This document shows, piece after piece, positions 1 through 12,140 of a stretch of DNA of 64,000 nt. The first letter of the stretch is position 1; every line of letters begins with the position of its first letter. The notes under the pieces were generated by a model, which was not told where the DNA came from, ran no database searches, and saw only the letters and a list, made by a program, of their open reading frames with translations. Made by a program: the position numbers and the translations under genes. This stretch comes from Mytilus trossulus (Eukaryota > Mollusca > Bivalvia > Mytilida > Mytilidae), in the NCBI RefSeq assembly GCF_036588685.1, contig NC_086382.1:69537999-69601998 (forward strand), in the 5' to 3' direction.

Positions 1-137
1 AAAACCACACCAAATTAATTGGTTTATAGGTTTTATAGATATGCTTACTGTGGGGAAAAACATAACAAATAACAACAAACAAGAACATAAAATTGTACGG
101 CTTGTGATAATGGTGAAATCTTTTATAATGCCTTTAT

Positions 138-398
138 TATGCATGTGCCTTTCCAAAGTAAGGAGCCTGTAATTCACTGGTTTGTTGCTGTATATATCAT
201 ATTTGGATTTTTTTGTTATTATTTTGTTCATAAATCGGACAGTAAGTTTTCTTGTTTGATGTGTTAAACCTTTTTCTTAAGTAGACCTTGTATAGTTGAC
301 AGTGCAGTATGAATTTTACTCATTGCTAATTATACATGAGCCTTTTGGTTACCTAAAGTTGTTAATGTCTATCATTTGGTTTCTTGTGGAAAGTTAAA
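138..398 (+). repeat. Degenerate copy of mussel dispersed repeat R1
   Basis: This stretch keeps landmarks of the repeat seen intact at 32004-32503 in the same order: 'GGAGCCTGTAATTCA' (here with a C), a segment equivalent to 'TTTTCTCGTTTG', and the stretch around 'GTTAATGTCT'. It is strongly diverged and has lost the first and last parts. R1 is my label for this window, not a published name. Confidence 0.6.
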
Positions 399-399
399 A

Positions 400-1999
400 A
401 TTATATTGCATATACTGTACAGAAAAGAAATGTCATACAATCGCACATCAATATGTAAACAAATATGAAATATTTGCCACTGGACGTTAAGCAACCATCA
501 ATTAAATCAGCCTGATCAACAACAAAGGTAGACACATTTTTGTGCAGTTTGTATTAAGTTAAAAAAAGGTTTTAGCTAACAAATCAAGTCAAAATGTTGT
601 AAAACTATTCACACATGTCCATGTCTGTTTCAAAATTAAAAGGAGATTTTAACTAGTCCAAAAGTAAAAAAAAAAAAAAAGGAGGGAAACATGTTCATTT
701 CAAAACATTTAGATATTAATATGGCATTTAAACTGATGTATGCTTTGAAGTCAACTTGCCAAGTTAACAGAAGTATAACATAATAAAATGTTTCTTCTTA
801 CAAAAATTGTTACATGAAATGGCAGCAATACCTACTGCTGCTGTGAGTTTTTATTGTATATTTAGCAGTTCCTTAAGCTTACAATATGGTTTAATACCTT
901 TATTTTCGAGGTCAAAAGTGAGACTTTTATTGCCATTTTCTATTAAATGATCATTAAATGTAAGTCCTAACTAAATACACAATCCGTGGAAAGGAGAAAC
1001 CATAAATTTACCGACAATCATAAAAACAACTCAATGCAAGCTCTTAAAATAAATTTTGAAAAACACACTTTAGAAAAGAAGTTACAGACAATCATAAAAA
1101 TAAACCGATACAAGCCAAATTAATATTGAACCCAGAAAGTAATCAATTTTTAATGATCCAAACAAATTATGAATATAAGAAAAAGTCAATCATGACGAAC
1201 GATAAATTTATTAAACAAATTAAGTTTTTTTTCTACACATTAATCAATTTTATATTTTGTAAATAGTATTTTCGGAAAGAGTGGACACCTGTGGTTTAAC
1301 AACTTCGTTAGTACCAGGTGTCAAATAAAACTCATTTTAACAGGTTGTGATTTACCTGACCATCGGATAATTCAAGCCGAATATACATGTCACACTGTGA
1401 CATTATGTCTCCGAGACAGGTGTATATTTAATAGAACCCATTATGAAACTTTCAAATAAAATTAACTCTGATACAAGACATACAATTTATTAAGTGTTAA
1501 TTATTTAATATTGTATTTTCAAATAATTACATATGAACTCATATTATTCAATTAATTATGTTAAATTTAACACTGAAACAGTTAGTTTATGATTCAACTT
1601 CAACTTTTCTTCGAGTACTTTTAATACTTTGATAAAGACTCTATTACCCAAAGAAATCTCGCGAGGTTTAAATCTGGCCGTGTGAAATCACAGGATTTCG
1701 CCGAGTTGCCAATCTCTTGTATTATATGTCTCTGGTGGTTCTCAGTGAAAATAGTTAAAAAAGAAAATCTCAGTCAATTGAAAAATTTCAAACAGCGGTA
1801 TACTACTGCTGCCTTTATTTTACATTAAATGGTTAAGGCATCATTTTACATTAGATACAAGCAATAAAACAGAAAAAATAAATATGGTTATGAACATGAT
1901 GAAAGGGGTTTTCATACAAGCATTTTTTATTTATTTTTAAATATATGGGGAATGTGATCATCATGTCCACAGGACAAACATGATGTCCCCTTTTGAATA
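400..1999. other. AT-rich non-coding stretch, nothing recognised
   Basis: No open reading frame with protein-like composition, no repeat boundary and no RNA gene was found. The end (about 1795-1818) carries the short motif 'AACAGCGGTATACTACTG', which recurs near 14459, 43689 and 54414 as part of another dispersed mussel repeat. Confidence 0.5.
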
Positions 2000-2185
2000 T
2001 AACATTATAAAGGGACATAACTCAAGTACAGTAAAAGTGATGCTACCTTATTCAAACTTAATCTGCTTTTTGTGGAAATAATATGCATTGTGTTTAAGTT
2101 TCATAATATTTGGTTGAGGAAACTAAAGTAGTAGAATAGAATAGATGGATATACAGACAGACAAGGATAACACAATGAGTAATAA
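2000..2185 (+). repeat. Degenerate bivalve dispersed repeat
   Basis: It begins near 'AAGGGACATAACTCAAG' and ends in a short run of CAGACAGACAAGG. This layout (gene-poor leader, then a short GACA/GGAC tract) is one I recognise as a common dispersed bivalve repeat. Recognition is from memory only. Confidence 0.4.
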
Positions 2186-2786
2186 TAATGACTACACATA
2201 CATGACATATTATCATGATTTTAGTATTCTTAAATAATCATTAATTATCATGTTTACAAAACTATTAAATAACAAACTTAAATTTAGACAATTTTCCATA
2301 ATGAGACAAAATCATTAATATATTTTACAGTGATTTTTACTGTCGATTTGCTGCTAATCAGTTTCCTTGCTAGCGAAAGCCAATTTGTGAATGCACCAAT
2401 TTCAAGTTGTAATGAATGTTTAATGGTGGTTACTTTGTTTACTTGTTGATTCTATTTATTTGAGTAAATTGGTTAATGTAATAAGTGTTATTTCTAGTTC
2501 TGTAACTCTTTCACCTGATACCAGCAATGTCATTAATATTATATGGAGATTTCCTGGTCTTGAACATGCCTGTCATGCTGTCGGCTGGGTTAGTTGTCCC
2601 TAGGAGCTATAAATATGACATCGCTCACTGGGTTCAAGAGGTCTTAGGATTTGAAACTGTTACTATGACAAGTAGACTAGCCCCCACTATCATGACTATA
2701 TATTTATTATATTTAACATGTTTAAACTTATGTTCAACCATATATATTTCTTTAAATAAACATTTTGTATATATCTACGTAGTTTT

Positions 2787-3505
2787 ACAGTTTGTCCAAT
2801 ATCCGAATCCGGCTCCGTCCACCCTGATTCTAGTTCGCACTAGTTTCTGTTCGCCCTAATACCTGTTTGCCCCGAGTCCGTTCTCCCTGATTTTATTTTT
2901 CAGTATAGTGTTGCGTTGTGTGTATATAATTGAATGTGTTGAAGTTAATCTACAATTTTGCCTAAAGCTAGCTGCTATACTATAATTTTTAACAAGCCAG
3001 GAAAATTTTTAAAATGCTGATTACATTTTGGAGGTAAAGAGATTGAAAGTGAAAAATTATATAGATATCTCGGAATCACATTTACATCTACTGATATTTT
3101 TAAGCAGTGTAAAGATGAATTATACAACAAATCTTTAAAAGCATGTTTTAAGCTACAGATCTAGAGATGCTTATTATTTGATGCATTTATATGTTGTAAA
3201 CAGTTACATAGCTCTAATGTAACATGTGTAAATACATGGTATTCTAGTATCTATTTTGAGAGAGAGATTGACTTACCAAATTTTGACCAATTTTATTTTA
3301 TTAATAAAAATGTGGCAAATCTTCTGTATTTTACTTTCAATAGATATACATAAATTTTAATATATATATTTCGTTCATTGATGTAACATATACATATCAT
3401 AAATGAATAGAGGGCGAACGAACCCAGGGCGAATAAACTCAGTGCCAACGAACTTAGGGCGAACATGTAATCAGGGCGAACGATCCCGATACCCCAATAT
3501 CCCAA
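2787..3505. mobile_element. Putative foldback/MITE-like element with 'agggcgaac' ends
   Basis: The right end (3408-3500) contains several tandem variants of 'AGGGCGAAC' and finishes with GATCCCGATACCCCAATATC. The left end (2790-2880) is the same arrangement in reverse complement, starting CCAATATCCGAATCC and containing several GTTCGCCCT-like variants. Another tandem pair of this motif lies at 8345-8378. The inside holds a retrotransposon fragment (3027-3195). No target-site duplication was identified, so the limits are approximate. Confidence 0.45.
3027..3195 (+). pseudogene. Fragment of a non-LTR retrotransposon reverse transcriptase
   Basis: The plus-strand frame starting at 3027 reads a peptide with 'YRYLGITF' and 'LYNKSLKACFKL'. 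These match the segment just after the catalytic domain of the retrotransposon protein at 4021-6327, which has 'YNYLGMIF' and 'LYNKALKAFFKL'. A stop codon lies at 3162-3164 and the similarity continues weakly beyond it. It is a dead, short fragment on the opposite strand to its intact-looking relative 1 kb away. Confidence 0.65.
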
Positions 3506-3769
3506 AACTTGGATAGACAACGAGGTAAACACATTCCCATTAAAAATGAGGTACAGTGACACGACACTGGTTGATCTGAGTTGAATCAGTGTCAACCACA
3601 TGACAAAACAACCAGTTCTGACTGTAAGTAATAACATTACCATTTTGACATACAAAATTTACTGGAAAGTAATTCGTAAGTTGCCTATACTATTATTAGT
3701 GCTTTGATAATTATTTCATTCTTCACAGATTGGTCATTTTTATACCAGATTTTGTATCATTTTCCCCTT

Positions 3770-3790
3770 CAACAACAACAACAACAACAA
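3770..3790 (-). repeat. (TTG)7 tail of the retrotransposon
   Basis: Seven CAA units on the plus strand, so TTG on the sense strand of the retrotransposon. They lie about 230 bp after its stop codon. Short simple-sequence tails of this kind mark the 3' end of many non-LTR retrotransposons. Confidence 0.6.
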
Positions 3791-4020
3791 TTTTTATTTG
3801 TCAATCAAGACGCCCCGAGGAGCAGTACAATTACGGTTTAAATTTAAGTCTACAAATAATTGTGTTGATTTTTTTCATTGAAATTACAATACATGACAGT
3901 AAAATTAAAACAATATTATATAAGAGAAGGGAGACAACAAATACAGTATGTATTCTCAAAGATAATGAGTGAGTGAACACAATCAGTACCGTTTTATAAT
4001 TAGAAGAAGAGCTGGACTAC

Positions 4021-6327
4021 TCATGTGTTTATGCTTAATTTAACTCTTCTAGATTTTATTAAACTATCAATTAATTTAATCATTATGTTATTAACAAATG
4101 GATCTTCATTTGACATCAACCATACAAATTTAGATTGGTCATTTAAAGTTTTAAAATTAGTAAATTTAGAGGATAAATTTGAAATAAAACTGGACCTTTC
4201 AGTTTTAAGTGATGGACATTGAAGAAGAAAATGAATTTCATCCTCAACAATGTCATTATTACATAATTTACAAAATCTTTTATCTGGGGGTATTCCCTTA
4301 TGTCTTCCCTTTTCTATTTCAAGTTCATGGGCACTAATTCTAAATTTGGTTAACTCATTTAATGTTTTACAATTATTTAACAATAAATATTTTTCAAGGC
4401 CTATATTATTTTTAAATAGTCTGTAGGTCCTTAATTTATTTCCTTGCACCATGCCAGGTTTGTCATTATTTAATTGGTTAAGCCAAATTTCATCATATTT
4501 AATTCGGAGTTTTTTAATGATAATTGACTTTATATGAGATTTGTGATTTAACAAATATTCTGGGGTTAAATTAAGATATTTAAATAATGAATAAATGCTT
4601 TCCAACCAATTGTCTTTATATGTTTTAGATAAAATTTTAGACTCTTCAAATGCTTCTTTAATGAGAGAGTTATTTTGTTCTGTGAGTCTGAGCCAAAATT
4701 TAGCCATATTAAGAATAACCTCAAGAGATAGGGGGTAGCGCCCCAACTCTCCCATCACTGCTAAGTTTGTTGATCTTCTAGGTACCTGTAGAGAATATTT
4801 ACAAAATTTAATATGTAATTTTTCAATAATTAGATCTTTGCACATTTGGAAAAAATAGTTGTCTCCTTTTGATTGTAACTTATTTGGAGAGAATTGACCC
4901 CAAATTTCTGAGCCATATAACAAAATCGGCTTCAGCATGTGGTCAAAAAGATGTAAAAGTGTTTTAATATTAGGTTTAAAATGGGTGAAATATCTTTTTA
5001 ATTTAAAAAAGGCTTTTAATGCTTTATTATAAAGATTAAACTTAGCATCTGTAAATCTGCCAGATACAGTGAATATCATGCCAAGATAATTATATTTTTT
5101 CTCATTATTAATAAGCTGACCATTAAATGTGAATTTTTCCTTTGAAATTCTTCCTGTGTTATTAAAAATTAATACTTTTGTTTTTTTCATGTTAATTTCT
5201 AGTCCCCATTTACTACAATAATCCATTAAATTATCTAAACAATTTTGTAATCCAGATGAAGTTTCAGAAATCATAATGAGGTCATCTGCATACATTAAAC
5301 AGTTAAGGCTTCTGTTGTTTAGTAAAACTGGGCAACAGCCAGAATCAAATATTTCAGGTAAATCATTTATAAAAAGTTTAAACAATGTAGGGCTCAGATT
5401 ATCCCCTTGACGAACACCAATATCTGATGGGAAATTTTCAGTTAGTGTGTTACTATTAGTTTTTACACATAGAGATGTGTTTTTATACATATCTTTAATT
5501 ACATTATAAAATAAATCGCTCAATCCGAGCTTTCTCAATTTAAAAAATAATGCTAAATGCCAAACCTTGTCAAAGGCCTTTTTAAAATCAACAAAACAGG
5601 TATAGAGGCGTTTATGTCCCTGCTTAGTGTATTTATCAATTAAGGTTTTAAGTACAAACATGTGGTCACTAGTTCTTTTTCCTTTACAAAATCCTATCTG
5701 CTCTGGACCAACTATATTTCTTTTAGTTATAAACTTTTCTAATCTGTTATTAAGTATCTTTAAAAAGAGTTTTCCTACGCAACTACCTATCGTGATGCCC
5801 CTAAAATTTGAGGGATCATCTTTAGATCCACTTTTATGTAATGGGACTATAAATCCTTTAGCCCATATATCGGGAAATTTTCCTGAAGTTAATACTTTAT
5901 TAAATATCTTTACAAAACATTTAAGCAGAAATGATTGGCTGCACTTGAGCATCTCATTTATTATTGAGTCAAAGCTGCTTGATTTATTGTTTTTTAGTGA
6001 TTTAACTGCTTCATTTATCTCTTTTTCTGTAATTTTATAATCCAATTCTGTGAAAATGTTATGCTTTTCTAGTTTATTAAGTGAATCAATTAGTTCTTTA
6101 TTTACAGGTAAGGAATTTGAATTAAGCTTTTTAAAATAGTGTAACCAATCAGAGTTTGAAATATTAGATGTATCTCCTTTCGTAGAGGATTCATTACTGA
6201 GAGACTGTAGTAAGGCCCAATATTGGGATGGATTGTTATCTCTCATGTTGTCTAGTTGTACTACAAGATCTTTACGGAACTGTTTATATTTATTTTTCCT
6301 AGTTTTTCTATAAAGTTTTAAATCAAA
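4021..6327 (-). pseudogene. Retrotransposon polyprotein: reverse transcriptase and C-terminal domain
   Basis: This is an uninterrupted reading frame, open upstream of its first methionine (6246) back to the insertion at 6327. Counting from that methionine, reverse transcriptase motif A 'FVDFKKAFD' is near residue 218, motif B 'RQGDNLSPTLF' near residue 280 and the catalytic 'YADD' at 319-322. Near residue 650 there is a Cys-rich 'CKLCNN...HFLLQC' knuckle of the type found at the C terminus of many LINE proteins. The RT half is intact and could look like a gene, but its endonuclease half is 2.4 kb away beyond an insertion. It is therefore a dead copy that probably died recently. A host gene is excluded by the RT motifs. 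Confidence 0.85.
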
Positions 6328-8697
6328 GAGCTGATAGCTCTGAAGTGGAAGAAGGTGAATAAAAGGTAACTTGAATTACCATAAAAGCAGCCCCCACTTA
6401 CCCAGGCTGCTTTGTTCCATTATCGTTAAAATGTATGATTTTTCTTCAAACAAGAAAAGGTCATAAGTACATGGATTTCCCATCCGTACAATCATTTTAT
6501 ATGTTCAGTTGACTATGAAAATTAGGTAAAATCTTTAATTTGGCAGTAATTAAGAAGATCATATCAAGAGGAACACATGTGTACTAAGTTTCAAGTTGAT
6601 TGGATTTCAACTTCATCAAAAACTACCTCGACCATAAACTTTATAACCAGAAGCAGGACGGACGGACAGACTAGAAAACATATTGCCCATAAATGGAGCA
6701 TAAAAATAGTAAGACTTGTTACATAACTTTTGAAAGTTTCCATATGGGTTTTTACTGCACAACAACAATTTTAAAGGTTACAATTTTTAGCGACGTATTT
6801 TGCAAGATCTGGATTGTCTAGAAAAAGTGTCATATTTGTATGATGAACTTACATGCCTTTTCCTTAAGTCTGTTTGCATGATTCTAGTTATATATTAAAT
6901 CGGTAGAAAAAATATACATGAAGCTAGCAGACCAGGGTTTATTTTCCAGATTAAGAATATTAGATGCTTGTTGAAATTTCCAATTTTGAATTATGCACAA
7001 AGATGGACCTTTAACAAGTTGGGAACAACACTCCAAATGAGGGTAACCTAACTGGAAGATCATCACAACCCACTGAAAAAAATGAGCACAAAAAAAGTCA
7101 TTTATATTCATATTATTTGATGAAACTTTTCCCCAAGAACTATGCATCTATTAAGTACTGAATGGTCAAAACATCATGTTTTTTTATCGACATAAATTTT
7201 GTCGTTAATGTAACCAAATGATGTAGAAATTGTGTTTTTTCATCAAATTTCCATCAAATTGTAATGTTTATAGTTCCCTTATTGCCTCTATATTTGAATT
7301 AAATAAAATAATAAGAAGAATCTGTTTCTTGTTTTGTTTTATTTTGTTTTTGACAAATGATTGTTCACTGCTTGCAAATGAATCATTACATTTATATATC
7401 TTATCTGTATATATTTTTGTTCGTGTCTCCATCTCCTTATCATTTGTAAATGTATAGACAAATAAGAAAAAATAAGCTCCACATGTATATTTGCAACATC
7501 GTAAATTAATTAAAAAAATAACATACACTAACACTAGTACTGCATGGATTTTAAGCATTATGAAAGTCATATTTGTAGAAAGCTTAAAAAGACTTAAAAA
7601 CAGTGTAAAATGTCTTGCTATTTCCTAACATTTACAAATTTAAATTTCAAAATTTTACTAGGATCTAACTACTAGACCTTTTATTAGTCTAGTTGCACAT
7701 ATTGTATGTTAAATTCTAATCAGATGTAAACAAATTTATTATATAAACTTCAATTCAATCCTTGAAAGGAGGTCTAGATTGCTAAAATAATTTACAAATT
7801 TTAATTTTTTTATTTGTCCAAAATCATTTAAATTCATTTAATCAACATCCTTTAATGATTATTTGATTAAAATATTAATCATTTTTAGTCTTTTACAATT
7901 TACATTTTTAAAAGCAAAATAACTGAAAACAGGATAAAACAAAGGGAAGTAACAAAAAAGTATTTCAATATTCCCAATACACATCGTTTTGATAACACAA
8001 CGGCAGTTAGCCGGAGGTAAACATCGTTGATTACCAGTATGTTTGACACCCAAGTTGTCAAGTGAAGCCATATAATTAATTATACATCTTCTTTGATGTT
8101 CAGGTAAAATTTAACACAGGTGTCAATTACACCCGTACAGTAGTAAAGGTTCAAATATGGAGTCTGAAAAATTTCATACACGGGAGTTTTTGCTCCTAAA
8201 CGGGAGGTTCACTTGTATGTTACGAAGGGCATCTAATTCACATGACAAAAGAAAACCATGAATAAAGACAACACTTTATATATCCTTTTTATTTATATAA
8301 AAACAAAATCTTCTTGTCTGCAGGATTGCAAATTCGTAACTTCAAGGGCGAACTTGTAAACAGGGCGAGTTGTCCCGATACCAAATTCACGCATGCGTAA
8401 TACAAATCTCTACAGTTAAAACATCCTGTTACAAGTAAACAAATAACGTTCATGTGGATGAGATGAAATCTAGTAATTTACATTAATAAAAGGGTCATAT
8501 TTACGATAGTGATTGTTTTACAATCATAATTTACAAATTAAATGATTCAGATGCCTAATCATGTGTAAAAATCGGTGTCAGGAATCTAAGTTGTTTTGAA
8601 ATTGTAATACACAGAAACGAATGCGGCATACAGAGACTCAATGCCAAGGGTCGGCCCCTTAAGTCTTCAGAAGACTTGACGTCTTCTTCCACTAAAA
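6328..8697. mobile_element. 2.4-kb insertion splitting the retrotransposon
   Basis: Removing about this interval brings the endonuclease frame (ending at 8698) and the reverse transcriptase frame (starting at 6327) together in phase, with 3 A residues possibly duplicated at the ends. The ends share an imperfect inverted motif: 'AGTGGAAGAAGGTG' at 6343 and 'CGTCTTCTTCCACT' at 8680. Each end has a small hairpin: 'AGAGCTGATAGCTCT' outside the left motif and 'AAGTCTTCAGAAGACTT' inside the right one. No transposase was found, so it is non-autonomous and its superfamily is unknown. Confidence 0.6.
6545..6705 (-). repeat. Bivalve GGAC/GTCC-type dispersed repeat, reverse copy
   Basis: This reads 'AAGTTTCAAGTTGATTGGA', then 'GACGGACGGACAGAC', then 'AGAAAACATATTGCCC'. 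It is the reverse of the order at 60370-60560 (TGCCCC, ATGTTTTCTGG, GTCC-rich, then a sequence ending with CTCGAAACTTAATAC). It lies within the 2.4-kb insertion. Confidence 0.55.
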
Positions 8698-9303
8698 ACT
8701 GAAGAAGTTCCCTCTCACTATGGGGTCATTATTATATTTTTTAAATAACTTTTCCTTGTCATCTAATTGTTTACGCATTTTAATTAAAGAAAAATCAAAC
8801 CACTTTGGTTGTTTCTTTATAGTTTTAGTATTTGACTTTACAGAGTTAGGGGTTTTTGGTAAAATTTGTTTTAAAGATTTATCAGCTGCCTCACAGATAA
8901 TATCATTTAGTTTTAAAGTCATATTTTGAGAATCAGAGTCGTCAGACATAAATTTTGATATTTTTTCTTGCATATCATTAGAGGTCAGAGCTGTTTGAAA
9001 TTTTAATACAGACTCATCATTCCAAATATATTTAGGGGGGGTTATCTGAGAGTGTTCACTCTGAATATCTAGGACAGGAACTTTCATATCTATATTTAAC
9101 ATAATAGACACCTGACTGTGATCAGAAAGATCAGCTAAAAAGTCATGAACTTTAAAAAAAGAAACTTTATCTAATAGTTCCTCTGATACTATAAAGTAGT
9201 CAACTACACTGCTCCCCCGAGGATTATGGCAAGTTAATTGCCCAATGAAATCCCCTCTGGTTCTTCCGTTAAGAATTCTAAGCCCTGTCTGCACACATAT
9301 ATC
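8698..9303 (-). pseudogene. C-terminal half of retrotransposon endonuclease
   Basis: The reading frame contains 'GRTRGDFIGQLTCHNPRGSS', 'VVDYFIVSEELL' and 'DLSDHSQVSIML'. This is the characteristic end of an apurinic/apyrimidinic-type endonuclease domain, with the conserved S-D-H motif near residue 57. It continues into a Lys-rich linker where the frame meets the insertion at 8697. The N-terminal catalytic residues of the domain are missing because the element is cut at about 9303. Confidence 0.75.
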
Positions 9304-9309
9304 GTTTAA

Positions 9310-9898
9310 GGTTCATCATAACCTTTTGGCTAAAATGGCCGTATTTACACCCCAAATTTTACTCTGAGTACAGACTAACCTATACACCTGGAACAGTTTT
9401 AAGGGATGGCAGGAACTAGATATATAAATTTTAAATGCATTTTATGTTTCAGAAAATTATAAACTTTTCTAGATTTTGCTATCAATTTTTTTTCGTTCCT
9501 GCAGAAGGTGCAAAAATTAACTAAGTCGTGAAAACGATTGAGAAGCTCCCCTCATATAATCAATGTTGTGAGTAGTATTGATTTAAATGGACAATAGATG
9601 GACAATAGACACCTGTAAACAATAGGTGATTTAACAGGTTTAAACTGTGTAACTGAGTGGACCGTATCAAATGAAACTCGGGTGTTTGTTTATTTTGCTA
9701 TCTTCTGCATACTGGAAAAAAATGGACATCAAAATCCAGGTAAGTTTTTAATTTTCAGAAACGTAGACTTCATATAACTTTTATATATCTAGTTCCTGCC
9801 ATGCCTTAAAACTTTCCTGGATGTACCAGTTTGTCTGTACTCGTAGTAATTTTTGAGGTGTAAACACGGCCATATTTTTCAATTCCTTATGATGAACC
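9310..9898. mobile_element. TTAA-flanked inverted-repeat element (piggyBac-type MITE candidate)
   Basis: The left arm from 9310 starts GGTTCATCATAA. The right arm ends TTATGATGAACC at 9898, and TTAA abuts both sides (9306-9309, 9899-9902). The arms stay alignable for about 190-200 bp each, past the shared GCAGGAACTAGATATATAAA segment, leaving a short unpaired centre. TTAA duplication with TIRs is the signature of piggyBac elements. No transposase is present. It abuts the truncated 5' end of the retrotransposon. Confidence 0.6.
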
Positions 9899-9899
9899 T

Positions 9900-10219
9900 T
9901 AATAATTTCCCTCGGGTAGATAAACAGTTTTGCCTGATAATTTACCCGGACATTTCCCTTTGTTCTCTGTGACTGTTTCTTATTCGTGTGTCCTGGCATT
10001 TTAACTGCCAAACATACGCTAAAAATAAATGTAAATTTTCCACGTTTGATCAGGTTTGATTGTGAAATATTGTGGGAGATTGTTTAGTTGTGTCCCTTCA
10101 CAGGAACTGCCTAACAAATGGCTTGTTGTACCGACCCGTACTTTCTCTATCATTGGCGGGAATATTGTCCCGATTAGAATTTTATATTGCACGAGCTTGC
10201 GAGTAATTAATTATTGAAA
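9900..10219. other. Unassigned sequence between MITE and microsatellite
   Basis: A minus-strand frame opens at an ATG near 10000 and runs into the TTAA element, so it is probably accidental. Nothing else was recognised. Confidence 0.35.
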
Positions 10220-10220
10220 A

Positions 10221-10224
10221 TGAA

Positions 10225-10315
<91 letters not shown>

Positions 10316-10374
10316 TATTGATAATAATAATAATTATGATAATAATTAATTAACAATAATAATAATAATAAAAA
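10221..10374. repeat. (AAT)n microsatellite
   Basis: More than 30 near-perfect AAT units, followed by interrupted AATAAT/AATTAATT sequence. The reading frame made only of Ile/Tyr/Leu on the minus strand is an artefact of this repeat. Confidence 0.95.
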
Positions 10375-10650
10375 ATAATTTATGGACAACAAGATCACTG
10401 ATCAACTGATTTAAATATGTCTGGACAACAACATGGGACCTAATCAAAGAGAGGAAAACTGAGTTACTCAAGGGACATCCAAACTCATTTAAGTCGAAAC
10501 AAATAAGCATATTCAGTAGATATTTAAGTTTTTAAAAGAGAGCAATATTTTTGAATCTTTGAATTGATAAAAATGATTTGGTGAACGTATATATTTGTTC
10601 CGTCTAACAGAAGTTCCACCAGAAACTTTGATATAAACTATGACACAATG

Positions 10651-11195
10651 TATAAAAAAGAAGATGCGGTATGATTGCCAATGAAACAACTATCCACAAA
10701 AGACCAAAATGACACAAACATTAACAATTATAGGTCACTGTACGGCCTTCAACAATGAGCAAAGCCCATACCGCATATAGTCAGTCAAAAAAGGCCCCGA
10801 TAAGACAATGTAAAACAATTTAAGCGAGAAAACTAACGGCCTTATTTATGTAAAAAAAATGAACGAAAAACAAATATATATGTAACAAATAAACAAACGA
10901 CAACAACTGAATTACAGGCTCCTGACTTGGGACAGGCACATACATAAATAATGTGGCGGGGTTAAACATGTTAGCGGGGTCCCAACCCTCCCCCTAACCT
11001 GGGACAGTTGTATAACAGTACAACATAAAAACGAACTATAAAATCAGTTGAAAAAGGCTTAACTAGATAGACAAAAAATAAAAGTGGACGTGGCCGGGTA
11101 CTTATACATCCCGACACAAAAAGACACAATGAACAGATCTGAGAGTACTCGCAGTTATCTGACAGCTAGTTCAAAGCCATTAACAACTAATAAAA
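10651..11195 (-). repeat. Mussel dispersed repeat R1, near full-length, reverse orientation
   Basis: It runs from 'AAGAAGATGCGGTATGATTG' to the end related to 'GATCTGAGAGTACTCGCAG', passing 'GTACGGCCTTCAACAATGAG', 'GGAGCCTG' (as its complement) and 'GGCGGGGTTAAACATG'. It is colinear with the reverse complement of 32004-32503 and of 33640-34212. Confidence 0.8.
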
Positions 11196-12140
11196 AAATC
11201 ATGGCTCTAAGAATATGTTTCTTTTTTAACAAATATTCTAAACCCTATATTCTGTACGGAACTATTACATGTACAATACTTGTTTCAGTGGAAATAATAT
11301 TACAGAAAATTGTGTTTTCCACTCGGAACTTTTAAAATAAAGCAACTTATACTTTGTGGTCGACAACATCAACAAGATACTTGGACTGAAAGTTCCTTAT
11401 CCATGCTATCATGGTTATAGCTACTTTTTTTTATTCATAAACGATCACTTCTTTGACTTTGTATTATACTATAAGTTAAATAGCATATATATACACAAAT
11501 ACCTGATAAACATAATGTTCTCAGTTTGCAGAAAGTGTTTTATTACTAGTTTTGCATGGTTAACCTAATATTCAACTGATTTTGTGACATGTTTATGTCA
11601 TATAAGGAAAGCCTGGTAACATAAATTTAATGGGGTATAGACTCGACTATTCCTTGTCGGTTTAGAATATAGACTCGAATTTTCAGTATTAAAATGCAGG
11701 CTATACTTTATCCTCATCACACGAATTGTAACAAAGTAACACGTTTGCAGCTTTTCTAATCATCGGAAGCATGTGGTGTTTCACAAAGGAGAATATCGAA
11801 CGAAGATACGACTATCTTGTTTTATGAAGGGATTTATCATATTTTGAAAGGAATCGCTTTGGCCAATGTTGGTTCAGGCGTTTGCAATTGAGGACTTGTT
11901 TTTTATTATTCACGGACAGTCGGCATTCATGTGTGGGACAGCTATACTTTTTATCCTATATAAACGTGCACTTTTTCCTTTGGGACTGACTTTACGAAGG
12001 GTTTTCTCGAAAGGATTGTAGGGAGACTGTCGCTTTCTTTAGGGATTTCTTTTGGAATTCATGTTTAATTAATATGATGATGGTTAGTTCAACTTTTGCT
12101 TACTGTATTGATCTATACTTCAAAAAGAAAACAGGATATC
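11196..12140. other. Non-coding stretch, nothing recognised
   Basis: No protein-like reading frame or repeat boundary is visible. Short variants of 'TATAGACTCGA' occur twice near 11636-11675. Confidence 0.4.

Larger units (their letters stand above)
3768..9303 (-). mobile_element. Non-LTR retrotransposon (APE-type), 5'-truncated and interrupted
   Basis: On the minus strand the order is: C-terminal part of the apurinic-type endonuclease (9303-8698), a 2.4-kb insertion (8697-6328), reverse transcriptase and C-terminal region (6327-4021), then about 230 bp of 3' sequence ending in a simple tail, read on the plus strand as seven CAA units (3770-3790). The 5' end is cut next to a TTAA-flanked inverted-repeat element at 9310. 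The clade cannot be fixed by eye; the RTE-X, CR1 and I groups are all possible. Confidence 0.75.

Noticed and set aside
2527-2859. 110-aa plus-strand frame
   Set aside because: Composition shifts to TATA-rich sequence after half its length and runs into the left end of the inverted repeat. No domain or splice context.
9781-10011. Small minus-strand gene starting at the ATG near 10000
   Set aside because: The frame crosses the border of the TTAA-flanked element at 9898 and its C-terminal half is the element arm. The mirrored arm at 9310 has a stop in the same frame.
10207-10398. 63-aa frame of Ile, Leu and Tyr on the minus strand
   Set aside because: It is the translation of an AAT microsatellite.
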